Shown here piece by piece: positions 24,414-34,098 of a stretch of DNA of 64,000 nucleotides; within the stretch, counting starts at the first letter, position 1, and each line of letters begins with the position of its first letter. This DNA is from Methanomassiliicoccus sp. (GTDB taxonomy: Archaea; Thermoplasmatota; Thermoplasmata; Methanomassiliicoccales; Methanomassiliicoccaceae), in NCBI GenBank assembly GCA_033485155.1, contig JAWQJJ010000002.1:434001-498000 (forward strand). Direction: 5' to 3'. Made by a program: the position numbers and the translations under genes. Under the pieces are notes generated by a model, which was given only the letters and a program-made list of their open reading frames with translations, had not been told where the DNA came from and did not search any database.

Positions 24414-25595
24414 ATGAAAGCTGTTGTGTACGATGGACCGGGTTCGGTGGACGTCAAGGAGGTACCAGACCCCAGGATAGAGGGACCTAACGATGCGATT
24501 ATCAGGATGACAACAAGCGCAATCTGCGGGAGCGATCTGCACATGTATGATGGGCATACTCCGGCCAAACCGGGGATGATCCTTGGCCACGAGCCCATGG
24601 GTGTAGTGGAGGAGGTCGGGGAGGGTGTGAAGATGATTAAGGAGGGTGATCGAGTGGTCATGCCCTTCAACGTCGCCTGCGGCACCTGCCTGAACTGCCT
24701 GAAGGGTTACAGCAGCGCCTGTCTCACCATGAATCCGGCCAGTGCGGGGGCGGCGTACGGGTATGTGGAGATGGGTCCCTATCCGGGCGGTCAGGCCGAG
24801 CTGTTGAGGGTGCCCCAGGCGGACTGGGCATGCCTACCGCTACCAGGCAAGCCGGGTGACGAAAAGGAAGACGATTACGTGCTCCTTGCCGATATCTTTC
24901 CTACTTCCTACCACGCCACGGAGATGGCCATGGTTGCGCCGGGTCGTACCGTGGGTATCTTCGGTGCCGGTCCGGTCGGGCTGCTGGCGGCGTACTGCTC
25001 GATTCTGAAGGGCGCGAGCGAGGTGTACGTGGTGGATAGATCGGAGAAGAGGCTTGAGCTAGCGAAGTCAATTGGAGCCATACCGATCAACTTCACTGAG
25101 GGCGATCCGGTGAAGCAGATCATGGAGCTCAGACAGGGCACCGCGGTGGTGAGCAAATCCCTCCATCCCGAGGAGAAGCTGATGGGGGTGGAGTGCGGCA
25201 TCGATGCCGTCGGCTACCAGGCCAACGACCGCGCCGACCCTCAGCAGTTCAATCCCAACCAGGTGCTCAGCGATCTGGCGAGGCTGATCAACCCGGCCGG
25301 CCATCTGGGTGTGATCGGCGTGTACATGAAGGAGGACCCTCAGGCCAGGAACGAGCTGGAGAAGAAGGGCATTCTCGCCATCCCGTTCGGTATGATGTGG
25401 ACAAAGGGGATCACCATCGGTACTGGGCAGGCTCCAGTGAAGAACTATCAGCCCTACCTTCGAGATCTGATCGCCAACGGAAAGGCCAAGCCCTCGTTCA
25501 TCGTCAGCGACCGGATCTCCATCTCCGAGGCGGCCCAGGCCTATCAAGAGTTCGACAAGCGGGATAACATCACCAAGGCGGTGATCAAGTTCTGA
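24414..25595 (+). CDS. Zinc-dependent alcohol dehydrogenase, formaldehyde-dehydrogenase-like
   Basis: A 393-residue medium-chain dehydrogenase. The catalytic zinc ligands are in AICGSDLHMYDG and ILGHEPMGVVEEVG; structural zinc is bound by the four Cys of CGTCLNCLKGYSSAC. The Rossmann motif is GIFGAGPVGLLAAY. The insert around MNPASAGAAYGYVEMGPYPG and the length match glutathione-independent formaldehyde dehydrogenase/dismutase relatives. It would oxidise formaldehyde or other alcohols with NAD(P). The gene is divergent from the berberine-bridge oxidase. ATG 24414 gives MKAVVYDGPGSVDVKEV, the normal start. Confidence 0.9.
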   Translation: MKAVVYDGPGSVDVKEVPDPRIEGPNDAIIRMTTSAICGSDLHMYDGHTPAKPGMILGHEPMGVVEEVGEGVKMIKEGDRVVMPFNVACGTCLNCLKGYSSACLTMNPASAGAAYGYVEMGPYPGGQAELLRVPQADWACLPLPGKPGDEKEDDYVLLADIFPTSYHATEMAMVAPGRTVGIFGAGPVGLLAAYCSILKGASEVYVVDRSEKRLELAKSIGAIPINFTEGDPVKQIMELRQGTAVVSKSLHPEEKLMGVECGIDAVGYQANDRADPQQFNPNQVLSDLARLINPAGHLGVIGVYMKEDPQARNELEKKGILAIPFGMMWTKGITIGTGQAPVKNYQPYLRDLIANGKAKPSFIVSDRISISEAAQAYQEFDKRDNITKAVIKF

Positions 25596-25618
25596 AGGGA
25601 GCGTTCTGGCCATTGCGG

Positions 25619-26377
25619 TCAGACGCGCAGTGATTGTTCCATCAGCTGTGGATGGTCACTGCGCATGTGATCCCGCATCAGGCGATTGAGTCCCTCCATC
25701 TGCCGACTGAGGATGATGGTCCCGCACACTGGACATTCCGCTCCGATCTCTCCCGCCTTTACCTCTGACGAAACCGTCGGGGGCATACCTGGAGCGGTCT
25801 TGACTGCTCCTGCGCCTTGTCCGGTGAGCAGCAGGCGGTCCCGGTCCTCCTGTCGGCCCAGGTCCCCGCGTAGTGGCGAGACGTCCATGCCGTCGTCCAT
25901 CCCCAAGCGATAATTGGCCTTTTCCATTACGAGGTTGCTGGTCGGTGGCGATGGGGTGGAGGTCGGGGTCGAGGTCTTGAGGTTCATCACGCCCTTGAGC
26001 CAGTCCACGCCCTCGGACAGCTTTCCTCCCGGCGAGGAGGTGCTCTGATGGCTCCCCAACCCTCGGCGGGTATCGGCGGCGGCCGCTCGAGGGTTCCCGG
26101 TCGTCTGCAGGCTAGAGGGGTCAGGAGAAATGGGCATCCCCAGTCCGCTATCGGAGAAGGGCTGTTCGGAGATCGGTGCAGCGCCGCCATCTCGGGCCCT
26201 CGCCATCCTGTCGGCCCGCGCTGCGGGCGCCTCGCGGATCAGCCCGTGAGAGGCGGCGAAGTGTGTCCTCATGGTCGATGAGAGCAGTGACGCGTCATCG
26301 CTCTCCAGTCGCTCCCCGCACACGGGGCAGAGGAGTTCGGATTCGGTCATGACCTGACGTTCCAGTCCGTTGTTCAT
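25619..26377 (-). CDS. Protein with two C2H2-like zinc fingers
   Basis: A 252-residue protein. Each end carries a similar finger: LLCPVCGERLESD with THFAASH near residues 15-45, and AECPVCGTIILSR with DHMRSDH near residues 215-242. The 150 residues between are rich in Ser, Pro, Thr and Gly (STSSPGG, TSTPTSTPSPPTS) and probably disordered. This could be a nucleic-acid-binding or bridging protein. No family recognised. It is convergent with the Zn-ADH and stands alone. Confidence 0.65.
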   Translation of the reverse strand: MNNGLERQVMTESELLCPVCGERLESDDASLLSSTMRTHFAASHGLIREAPAARADRMARARDGGAAPISEQPFSDSGLGMPISPDPSSLQTTGNPRAAAADTRRGLGSHQSTSSPGGKLSEGVDWLKGVMNLKTSTPTSTPSPPTSNLVMEKANYRLGMDDGMDVSPLRGDLGRQEDRDRLLLTGQGAGAVKTAPGMPPTVSSEVKAGEIGAECPVCGTIILSRQMEGLNRLMRDHMRSDHPQLMEQSLRV

Positions 26378-26655
26378 AATTATTTTCCGTATCTCGGTGG
26401 CATAGGGGGCCCAGCCTGTTTTTACAGCGAGGGCTCAACAGCCCCGTTCATCCAGCGGTCCCCGGGCATATACTCCTAAGGACAATCATGTCCGTGAGAT
26501 TGACAGTCTAGACAGAATGCCGACCATGCACCTAGATAGTCAAGTGCATTGTCAATGGAACGAGCATGATGGGATCGAAGGGATTGATGGCCGGGAAGAG
26601 AGTTGACCCTACGGACCACCAACGGATTGCTCCCTCCTTTGGAAATAGTGCGGGT

Positions 26656-27153
26656 CTAGCGCTCGTCACCTGTCCCGGCCGACACAGAGAAGTACCTCCT
26701 GGTCGAGGGCATGACCAAGGCGATGAAGATGGCTAAGCCCATGGCGATGGTCATATACGTAGCCGGATAGTCCAGTCCGATGAGGAGGTTCTCCATGAAC
26801 AGCCATGCTATAAGTATGGCCACGAGGGCGATCCCGCCCTGCCAGGACCAATGGATGCCGCCTGCCTTACTGATCTCGCTGAAGAACAGCTCTCCTCTGG
26901 TCCAAGCGCCGTGGGCGAGAAACAGGGGATACAGCCCGTAGATAAAGAAGAGGAACAGGCCGACCAGGAAAAAACTTTGGGAGGGTATCTTCTCGGCCAT
27001 GGCGTGTTGGAATCCGATCAGGGCGCCGCTCGGGTCGGACATCAACAGGATGCCGCTGATGATGCCCATTGCACCGAAGAGAACTTCCAAAACGATCAGA
27101 GCCTTGACGGCTTTGGGACGCGGTATCTTCGTTCCAGTCAATTTGTTACCCAT
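26656..27153 (-). CDS. Membrane protein with four predicted transmembrane helices
   Basis: A 165-residue protein with hydrophobic segments at about 18-38 (ALIVLEVLFGAMGIISGILL), 60-80 (SFFLVGLFLFFIYGLYPLFL), 105-122 (GIALVAILIAWLFMENLL) and 130-150 (TYMTIAMGLAIFIALVM). The termini are charged and short. The N-terminal region with GILLMSDPSGALIGF resembles small uncharacterised membrane proteins. No family name or function can be given. It stands alone between zinc-finger and alkylsulfatase genes. Confidence 0.7.
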   Translation of the reverse strand: MGNKLTGTKIPRPKAVKALIVLEVLFGAMGIISGILLMSDPSGALIGFQHAMAEKIPSQSFFLVGLFLFFIYGLYPLFLAHGAWTRGELFFSEISKAGGIHWSWQGGIALVAILIAWLFMENLLIGLDYPATYMTIAMGLAIFIALVMPSTRRYFSVSAGTGDER

Positions 27154-27935
27154 GCCAGGATCGACCTGGCCCTATAAAAAGGGCGGATCACGGATCAGGT
27201 CGAGGCAGGGTACGAACGCTCCGTTCATCGATCGCAACTTTATGTTGATCCTATGCTGACCTCTTGTTGGTATTGGAACTAGGACTCATATCGCCCAGAT
27301 CACTGACGCGTCCCATGTTATCCCCTTCCTCGTGTCCATCGCCCCAAGCTTTGTCCCCGTACCGTTCTGGCCCTTATTCGAGCTGGCCATACAGCCTCTG
27401 TATCCTAGATTGGTGAGAGGGAGATGAGATCCACCGATCTCTGAAAACACTTCATTTTTTTTGCCTCCTCGTAATAAACGTTCACTATCAGCAGGCAGGA
27501 GTGCGTGTCGTGACACGGAAGCATGGGGGGCGACGTGTTGTGCGAATGCCCGTTATAGATATACATCTATCAGAAGCGACGTAATATGGACAAAAGATTG
27601 ATATTAGAAGTGATGTATGCTAATTTGTCTTCCGGCCGAATGACTGTAAGTAGGAAGCTCACCTCGGAACATACAGAATCCCTAACTGCATGACATCACT
27701 CTCGGTCGGAAGACACTTGAGTAATACGCCAGCTTTGCCTCCAAAACCCCTTACCAATCTCCCCCTCCCGGGGGTTCTTTCATTTCGCCCTTCTCCCACC
27801 CCATCCCGGTCACTAGATCCGTCCGGTCCCCTCGCGGTATCGTCCCGTTGTTGGCCGCTGCCCCATTGGGTTCGATTGAATATCTCGGTTAATTTTTTAT
27901 CCTCTCGATAGCCAAGTTCCAGATGGTGACCATAG
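27154..27935. other. Intergenic region, 782 bp, no convincing gene
   Basis: Short open frames occur on both strands, but none has a ribosome site, promoter and protein-like composition together. An imperfect palindrome, ATAGATATACATCTAT, lies near 27555. The AT-rich last 400 bp may hold the alkylsulfatase promoter (TTAATTTTTTATC near 27890). Confidence 0.5.
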
Positions 27936-29870
27936 ATGGCGATGAAGGAGGAAACTATTGGGCCGCTGGAGAGTAGGTCGAAAAATGCTACCGCCGATAC
28001 CAAGGCCATAAATGAACATTACCTTCGGTCTCTGCCTTTCGAGGATGAGCTGGACTTCGAGGATGCAAGACGTGGTTTCATTGCTCCCCTACCAGATGGC
28101 GGGATGGTCAAGGATGGGAAGGGACAGATTGTCTGGGATCTCGGTCGCTTCTCCTTCATCGAACAGGATGCGAAGGCCCCCGATACAATCAATCCTAGTC
28201 TGTGGCGCCAGTCCCAGCTGGTCGTACAGGGCGGTTTATTCAAGGTCGTCGATGGCCTATATCAGGTTCGTACCGCTGATCTGTCGAACATCACCTTCTT
28301 CGAGGGTGATGACGGTATCGTTGTCGCCGATCCTCTGATCTCGGTGGAGACGGCAAGAGCGGCCCTTGGACTGTATTATCGACACAGGCCCAAGAAACCC
28401 GTTGTAGCAGTGATCCATTCCCACAGCCACGTGGACCATTTCGGTGGCGTTCGCGGAGTGATCGATGAAGCCGATGTGAAATCAGGCAAGGTCAAGATAA
28501 TTGCGCCGGAAGGCTTCCTCGAAGCGGCTGTATCCGAGAATGTCATGGCCGGCAATGTCATGAGTCGCCGGGCCACCTATATGTATGGCAATCTCCTGGC
28601 TCCTGGACCAAAGGGGCAAGTGGGGGCCGGCCTGGGCGTGACCACTTCTTCCGGTACCTTGAGCCTGCTTCCCCCGACCGATCTGATCACCGAGACTGGG
28701 CAGAGGATGAACATTGCCGGCTTGGACTTCGAATTTATGTTGGCGCCAGACACTGAGGCCCCGGCAGAGATGCACTGGTACATCGAACAGTTCAAGGCGG
28801 TCACCGCCGCCGAAAACTGTTGCCACACGATGCATAACACCTACACTCTGCGCGGGGCCAAGATCCGGGATCCGCTGGCATGGTCCAAGTATCTGGACCA
28901 GACGATACAGATGTGGGGCGGTCGGTCGGAGGTGATGTATGGAATGCATCATTGGCCAGTGTGGGGAACCGAGCGTGTCCTGGAGATGTTGACCAAGGCC
29001 CGGGACGGCTATCGTTTCATCAACGATCAGACATTAAGGCTAGCTAACCACGGTTTGACTCCTGTGGAGATCGCTGAGCACATCGAGCTGCCAAAGGAAG
29101 TGGCCCGTCATTGGGCTTTCCGCGGCTACTACGGCTCTCTCAATCACAACGTCAAAGCGACCTACGTGCGCTATCTGGGATGGTTCGACGGCAATCCTGC
29201 CCATCTGCACGAACTGCCGCCCGAGGAAAGGGGTAGCAAGTACGTCGAATTCATGGGGGGCGCCGAGTCCGTGCTCGAGAAAGCAAAGGACGCCTTCGAG
29301 AGAGGAGAATATCGCTGGGTCGCCGAGATCGTAAACCATGTGGTCTTCGCCGATCCAACTAACCAAAGGGCGAAGGAGCTCCAGGCCGATGCACTGGAGC
29401 AGCTTGGCTACCAGGCGGAGTCGGGTCCGTGGCGCAACTTCTATCTTACCGGAGCGAAGGAACTGCGGGACGGAGTCATGCAGCTTCCCGTACCTGTCAT
29501 TCCCGACGACTTCATGAGATCTGTAAGCATCCCTCTCTTGCTTGACTCATTGGCCGTGCAGCTTAATGGCCCAAAATCCGAGGGCAGGAAGATAACGCTC
29601 AATCTTACCTTCATCGACAGCAATGAGCCATGTACGCTCATCCTCGATAATGCTGCCTTGAGTCATCGGTATGGTGTTCACTCTGAAGATGCAGATGCTA
29701 CGATCGAGCTCAGGAGAGCGTCACTGATCAGAATGCTGGCAGGGCAATCGTCGATGGATGATCAGATCCGCTCTGGAGAGATCAGGATTCAAGGCAGGGG
29801 GAAGGCACTAAATGAGCTGTTATCGATGCTGGATACATTTGAGTTCTGGTTCAACATTGTGACGCCTTGA
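27936..29870 (+). CDS. Alkylsulfatase of the SdsA type (metallo-beta-lactamase fold)
   Basis: A 644-residue protein with all three parts of SdsA-type sec/primary alkylsulfatases. The N-terminal metallo-beta-lactamase domain has the zinc motif HSHSHVDHFGG and later ENCCHTMHNTYTLRG plus MYGMHHWPVWG; a helical dimerisation domain follows (FERGEYRWVAEIVNHVVFAD); the C-terminal SCP2-like domain ends with LLSMLDTFEFWFNIV. The family cleaves the sulfate ester of alkyl sulfates such as dodecyl sulfate. No secretion signal is seen, unlike some bacterial forms, so it is probably cytosolic. Such enzymes are mostly bacterial, so acquisition by transfer is likely but untested. Confidence 0.9.
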   Translation: MAMKEETIGPLESRSKNATADTKAINEHYLRSLPFEDELDFEDARRGFIAPLPDGGMVKDGKGQIVWDLGRFSFIEQDAKAPDTINPSLWRQSQLVVQGGLFKVVDGLYQVRTADLSNITFFEGDDGIVVADPLISVETARAALGLYYRHRPKKPVVAVIHSHSHVDHFGGVRGVIDEADVKSGKVKIIAPEGFLEAAVSENVMAGNVMSRRATYMYGNLLAPGPKGQVGAGLGVTTSSGTLSLLPPTDLITETGQRMNIAGLDFEFMLAPDTEAPAEMHWYIEQFKAVTAAENCCHTMHNTYTLRGAKIRDPLAWSKYLDQTIQMWGGRSEVMYGMHHWPVWGTERVLEMLTKARDGYRFINDQTLRLANHGLTPVEIAEHIELPKEVARHWAFRGYYGSLNHNVKATYVRYLGWFDGNPAHLHELPPEERGSKYVEFMGGAESVLEKAKDAFERGEYRWVAEIVNHVVFADPTNQRAKELQADALEQLGYQAESGPWRNFYLTGAKELRDGVMQLPVPVIPDDFMRSVSIPLLLDSLAVQLNGPKSEGRKITLNLTFIDSNEPCTLILDNAALSHRYGVHSEDADATIELRRASLIRMLAGQSSMDDQIRSGEIRIQGRGKALNELLSMLDTFEFWFNIVTP

Positions 29871-30124
29871 TGTGGAAAATCATTCCATCATATGCGACAA
29901 CCGAATCGACCGATAACGAGCTGGCCACCGCAGTCCTCAAAGACATCGCCGACGGGGAGCGGGTTCATGCCGGAGAGTTCCTGCGGCTGCTTAAGGAGCT
30001 GTCCCCGGACGAGGAAGCATTCTACTCGGAAGGCGTTTAGGAGGTCGAAGAAGAGATCGAGAAGATGAAGAACGGCCCCAAGCCCGAGTCGATCTCAGGC
30101 GTTGACGATTCGTTGTTGAATTGA
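29870..30124 (+). pseudogene. Ferritin-like protein remnant with in-frame TAG
   Basis: The ATG overlaps the alkylsulfatase stop (TGATG). The frame encodes a C-terminal ferritin-like half (DNELATAVLKDIADGERVHA, GEFLRLLKELSPDEEAFYSEG), meets TAG at 30038-30040 and continues sensibly as EVEEEIEKMKNGPKPE to TGA at 30122-30124. The first ferritin helix with its metal-binding Glu is missing, so this looks like a 5'-deleted gene joined to the alkylsulfatase end. Because Methanomassiliicoccales can decode TAG as pyrrolysine, the TAG alone would not prove a stop. An intact small ferritin-like gene follows at 30305. Confidence 0.6.
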
Positions 30125-30304
30125 TCAATAGTCCGAACGACGAGGGGGGCGCGGAGCTTATGCTGGAGCGCAGGCACGACATCGATGCGCTCCCGAATAA
30201 GCATATGATTTCCTTGTCCACCACTTCTGCACCATTGCCAGGGCGGCTATCTTGTAATAAGACCAACGAAAGATAGATATGAAGAAAGCAGCCACCTCAT
30301 CTAC

Positions 30305-30601
30305 ATGTCAGACCTGTCTAGCGTTCATTCGGTCTTGAGCATAGACCGAAAGCTGTCCAAGGATGAGCTCGCTCGCGCGCTAAGATTGAGCATTGCTGAC
30401 GAATATGAAGCCATACAGATCTACCAGCAGATGGCCGAAGGCATCGAGGATGAGGGGATTAAGAAGGTTATATTGGACATAGTCCGGGAAGAGCAGAAAC
30501 ACGCCAGCCAGTTCTGGGACCTTCTGGCGAGAGTCGTCCCGGAAGAGGAAAAGATATACCATGAGGCGGTAAAAGAGAATAAAGAGCTCATGGGAAATTG
30601 A
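30305..30601 (+). CDS. Small ferritin-like (rubrerythrin-type) protein
   Basis: A 98-residue two-helix ferritin-like protein: ALRLSIADEYEAIQIYQQMA (Glu of the first helix) and ILDIVREEQKHASQFWDLLA (ExxH of the second), then EEEKIYHEAVKENKEL. It is about half of a four-helix ferritin, so it must dimerise to form a di-iron site, as in encapsulated-ferritin-like proteins. Probable role: iron binding or peroxide defence in the cytosol. No encapsulin gene is nearby in the window. The neighbouring upstream remnant is a broken relative. Confidence 0.8.
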   Translation: MSDLSSVHSVLSIDRKLSKDELARALRLSIADEYEAIQIYQQMAEGIEDEGIKKVILDIVREEQKHASQFWDLLARVVPEEEKIYHEAVKENKELMGN

Positions 30602-30693
30602 GCGGTCAAGTCCTGCCTGAAATGGCGTCGGCGGGCTTGGAGCGCCCCCTAACCTCATCATCATTCCGTGATCGCGTGCAGGACGGAACATCA

Positions 30694-32376
30694 TTAAAAG
30701 GCATGATGCCTTTCGTCCATATGCTCCATGGCATTGAACACATCTATCCTGGTCACGATTCCTACCACTCTGCCACCCAAGGGTTCGATCACCAAGATGG
30801 TCGACAGCCTCTTGGATGCCATCATCTCGAAGGCTTCAACGGCTGAGGCATCCGGGCCGATGGTGTGATATCCGGTTTGAACCTGTTCCTGACCCAGCTC
30901 ACCCTTATGACCCAGGATGCCGTCCCTGGTAGCTATCCCTTCTACCCTGCCGTCTCGAACGACCGGGTAAATGTGGTGCGGATGCGTGCGGACGATATCC
31001 ATCAGCTCTCGGCTCGAAGCGGTCGACGAGACTGTGACAGGATCTCTGGACATGATGTCCTTTACCTTTTTCCCACCAAGAGTGGAGAAGTCCACCCCGA
31101 TCCTGCAGCTAGTGATCTGACTTTCATAAAGGCTCCATTTTCCAGAAACCAAGTAACTGACGGTGGAGGCGATCATCAGCGGGATCAGGACTACATAACC
31201 ACCTACCATTTCAGTGACTAGGACAGCTGCGGCGATGGGAGTTTTTGATACCCCGGCCATCATCGCCCCCATTCCGACGAGGACAAAGAGAGGATAAGGT
31301 TGTAGGTTCAGAAGAAGAGCGATCGAACCGCCAATGGCCCCTCCGATGATCAATGACGGGAAGAATATTCCACCACTTCCGCCTGAGCCAACAGTGAATG
31401 AAGTGGCAACCATCTTGGCCAGTAAAATGCCAATCAACAGAGCTATGCTAATAGTCGTTCCACCAAGGATCAGCTGTATCGTTCCTTCACCAAGCCCCAA
31501 TATCTGCGGGTACTCGAGACCTATGATGCCCACCAAGAAGCCCCCGATAAATGTCGTCGCAGGCAGCGGTAGCTTTGAACCCCGAAAGACCCCTGTGACC
31601 CGCTTCATGAGGTAGACGAACAGGATCCCGATCAATCCGATGATCGCCCCCAAGATGAGCGTTATCGACAGCAGATCAGCCGTTATGGGAACATCGGTCA
31701 GATCAGAGGAGAAGATCGGACCACCACCCCCAAACGGAACGAAGACCAAATATGACGTCACGCTCGAGATGATCGAAGGTATTGCGGCGTTGCCTTCAAA
31801 ATCATTTTTATACGGGACCTCTATGGCGAAAATGGCCGAGCCTAACGGCGCTCGAAAGACTGCGGACCAGCCCGCGGCCATCCCGGCTACAACAAGAATC
31901 CTCATCTCGGAGCGACTTAACTTCATTCTCGTCCCAATTGTTGAGGCGATGCTCGCAGAAATCTGGGATATGGGACCTTCGTTTCCGGAGCTTCCGCCGG
32001 TCCCAATTGTCAAAGCCGACGCGATCATCTTCACGGGTGCGACGATTCCTCGGATCTTCCCGCCATCATGATGCATCGAGCTGATAACATGATCAGTGCC
32101 TGGCCCAGCAGTCTCCGGAGCAAAACGCATCATGACAATGCCCGCTAGCAAGCCGCCCACAGCAGGCAGCATCAGCAAGACATACCAAGGCATCACATAA
32201 GAGTCATAGGAGATGTTCCAAACCAGGTTAAGCAGGAGCTGGAACACAATGGCTCCTAACCCCGAAACGATTCCAACGGCTATGCTGATCGGAATCCACT
32301 TTCTAAGATATGGGCCAAGGTCCTCATCGAAAGAACGATGCAACCCTTCGATGAATGAAATTGAGGTCATAGACAT
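30694..32376 (-). CDS. CLC-type chloride channel/transporter with CBS pair
   Basis: About 560 residues. The CLC membrane domain (about 25-410) has the anion-site sequences IGTGGSSGNEGPISQ (GxxGP with the gating Glu), VGSGGSGGIFFPSLIIGG and ILGLGEGTIQ. Two CBS domains follow (VKDIMSRDPVTVSSTASSR; YHTIGPDASAVEAFEMMASK, VVGIVTRIDV). It exchanges or conducts chloride or another anion across the membrane, with the CBS pair probably sensing adenine nucleotides. The classical GKEGP reads GNEGP. The ATG at 32376 is preferred because a TATA-like GTTTTTAATATCC lies at about 32430-32442; the frame extends to 32427. Confidence 0.88.
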   Translation of the reverse strand: MSMTSISFIEGLHRSFDEDLGPYLRKWIPISIAVGIVSGLGAIVFQLLLNLVWNISYDSYVMPWYVLLMLPAVGGLLAGIVMMRFAPETAGPGTDHVISSMHHDGGKIRGIVAPVKMIASALTIGTGGSSGNEGPISQISASIASTIGTRMKLSRSEMRILVVAGMAAGWSAVFRAPLGSAIFAIEVPYKNDFEGNAAIPSIISSVTSYLVFVPFGGGGPIFSSDLTDVPITADLLSITLILGAIIGLIGILFVYLMKRVTGVFRGSKLPLPATTFIGGFLVGIIGLEYPQILGLGEGTIQLILGGTTISIALLIGILLAKMVATSFTVGSGGSGGIFFPSLIIGGAIGGSIALLLNLQPYPLFVLVGMGAMMAGVSKTPIAAAVLVTEMVGGYVVLIPLMIASTVSYLVSGKWSLYESQITSCRIGVDFSTLGGKKVKDIMSRDPVTVSSTASSRELMDIVRTHPHHIYPVVRDGRVEGIATRDGILGHKGELGQEQVQTGYHTIGPDASAVEAFEMMASKRLSTILVIEPLGGRVVGIVTRIDVFNAMEHMDERHHAF

Positions 32377-32427
32377 ATTGTTGCACTTGGCCCAAAGAAG
32401 CCCAAGTCCAGTCGAGGCAGCGAACAA

Positions 32428-32748
32428 TGGATATTAAAAACAACTTCATAATTTATCTGGATATATCTTTCCATTTTCGCCTTCAGGCCATCATAGCTCG
32501 ACCAGGCCTCCTGGTTTACTGGATCCATAGGGGATGAATTAGGATAATCATCTCTGCAGTTCATCCCACGGATCGTCAATGCCCGATCGCCAATGGGCTA
32601 TCGCCCGCATCTGATGAAAAGGATGTTTGGGCTTTCGACGTCACCATCACCCTTTATTGATTTTCCAGTACACGATCCCACCGATCGGAAGAACGCGATA
32701 ATGTCGATTGAAAATGTCATTCGGATAGGCGATGATGTGATCATGGAA
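32428..32748. other. Intergenic region, 321 bp
   Basis: It holds the probable promoter of the CLC gene on the minus strand near 32430-32442. No coding sequence is recognised. Confidence 0.5.
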
Positions 32749-34032
32749 TCAAAGGTCCAGCAGCAAAGGGGGCGAGGGGGACTCCTCATTCTTCTGCACA
32801 TCCTCCCTTGCTAACTGCCTCTCGACCAGATACGCACCCGCAGAGGTCAAAATGGTCGAGGCGATGACCACAAAGGCCACAATCCCCATCAAGGTATCTT
32901 TGGCAATCCCATCTGCCACGCCATGGGAGAACGGCAACAGTGCAACCACTATGGTGCAGAGTCCTCTGGGAAACATCGTCCTTATCGATAGCAGCTCTGA
33001 TCTGGCCCAGTTATTCCTCATCTTGAATAGGGCGACCACCAACTGCCTTAGGATCACGAGAATGAAGAATACGGTTGTGCCGTATATCAGCAGCTCTAAT
33101 CCAATTTGGAGAGTGGCAACATACATGCCAAGAAATGTGAAAAAGAAGACCTTGATAAAGAACGAAACCTCCTCATTCAGCACATTGAACTTTTCCCCCA
33201 GTAGATCCTTCTCTGGACTGTGGCACAGGAATTTAGGCATGTGATGGGCATTGCCGAGTATGAGTCCGAACATGAGGACGGCGATAACCGACCCACCGCT
33301 AGGAGCAACATACTCGCATGCGCCAAAAATGAGCATGATCATTGCCAGAGTTAGGATGTAGAAATATCGATACTTCTTCAGTTTGGGAACGCAGTTGATC
33401 CATAGGACCCCAATCACCGAGCCAATAATCAGCGACGTAGCTACGGATTTTAACATGCTCAAAAGGGAGTCCAGTGGTTCTGTACCAGGGGTGGCCATAT
33501 AGATCACAATGGCCGATCCGATGCCTACGACAAGGACGTCGGTAATCGCCGACTCGAGAATCAGCACCGCTCTGATCCGGGTGCTGCATCTGAGGCTAGA
33601 TATCAGGGGTATGACGGTGGGCGCAGATGTAGAGCCGAATACTACGCCGCACAGTGCAGCCATCTCTATCGGGATTCCCATAAGAAAGAAGAGCATAGTA
33701 AGAACGAGGACGACAAGTGCGAACATCGACAGCGCCAAGAACACCGCGTCCCTGCCTGCTACCCCTATGTCTATCAAGCTCAGTTCAAGGCCGCCATTGA
33801 ACATGATGATCGACAACGCGAACAAGGAAACGAAAGGGATCAAAGAATTGACCAGGTCGGTCACTTCCACCCCCGCTGAGCTTAAAGCCCATCTGCCGAT
33901 GATCCAGCCAAGGAACATGAGGATGAGGATATCCGGTGCTTTGTAGCGGCGGAACAGTAGATTGGCAAAGTACCCTGTAACGATCGCCAATCCTCCGATG
34001 ATGAAAATTCCAGCCGCTTCGATTCCGGCCAT
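32749..34032 (-). CDS. Cation/proton antiporter (CPA superfamily)
   Basis: A 427-residue membrane protein with about 12-13 hydrophobic segments. The transport core includes GDVVFGS-type CGVVFGSTSAPTVIPL and SALILES-type RAVLILESAITDVLVV. In CPA antiporters an ND or DD pair binds the ion; here it reads TD, so only the aspartate is kept. TMFPRGLCTIVVALLPF is another conserved segment. It exchanges Na+ or K+ for protons. It precedes neither trk gene in a tight operon (66 bp from trkH on the same strand) but belongs to the same ion-transport block. Confidence 0.85.
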   Translation of the reverse strand: MAGIEAAGIFIIGGLAIVTGYFANLLFRRYKAPDILILMFLGWIIGRWALSSAGVEVTDLVNSLIPFVSLFALSIIMFNGGLELSLIDIGVAGRDAVFLALSMFALVVLVLTMLFFLMGIPIEMAALCGVVFGSTSAPTVIPLISSLRCSTRIRAVLILESAITDVLVVGIGSAIVIYMATPGTEPLDSLLSMLKSVATSLIIGSVIGVLWINCVPKLKKYRYFYILTLAMIMLIFGACEYVAPSGGSVIAVLMFGLILGNAHHMPKFLCHSPEKDLLGEKFNVLNEEVSFFIKVFFFTFLGMYVATLQIGLELLIYGTTVFFILVILRQLVVALFKMRNNWARSELLSIRTMFPRGLCTIVVALLPFSHGVADGIAKDTLMGIVAFVVIASTILTSAGAYLVERQLAREDVQKNEESPSPPLLLDL

Positions 34033-34098
34033 GTCCCACGGTATGCCTTTTCCATTAAAAATGACTATCTGGCTTTTTAAGATGCATGCATCTCATCC

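Noticed and set aside
27659-28009. 116-codon minus-strand frame
   Set aside because: It overlaps the start of the alkylsulfatase and its peptide has no coherent features.
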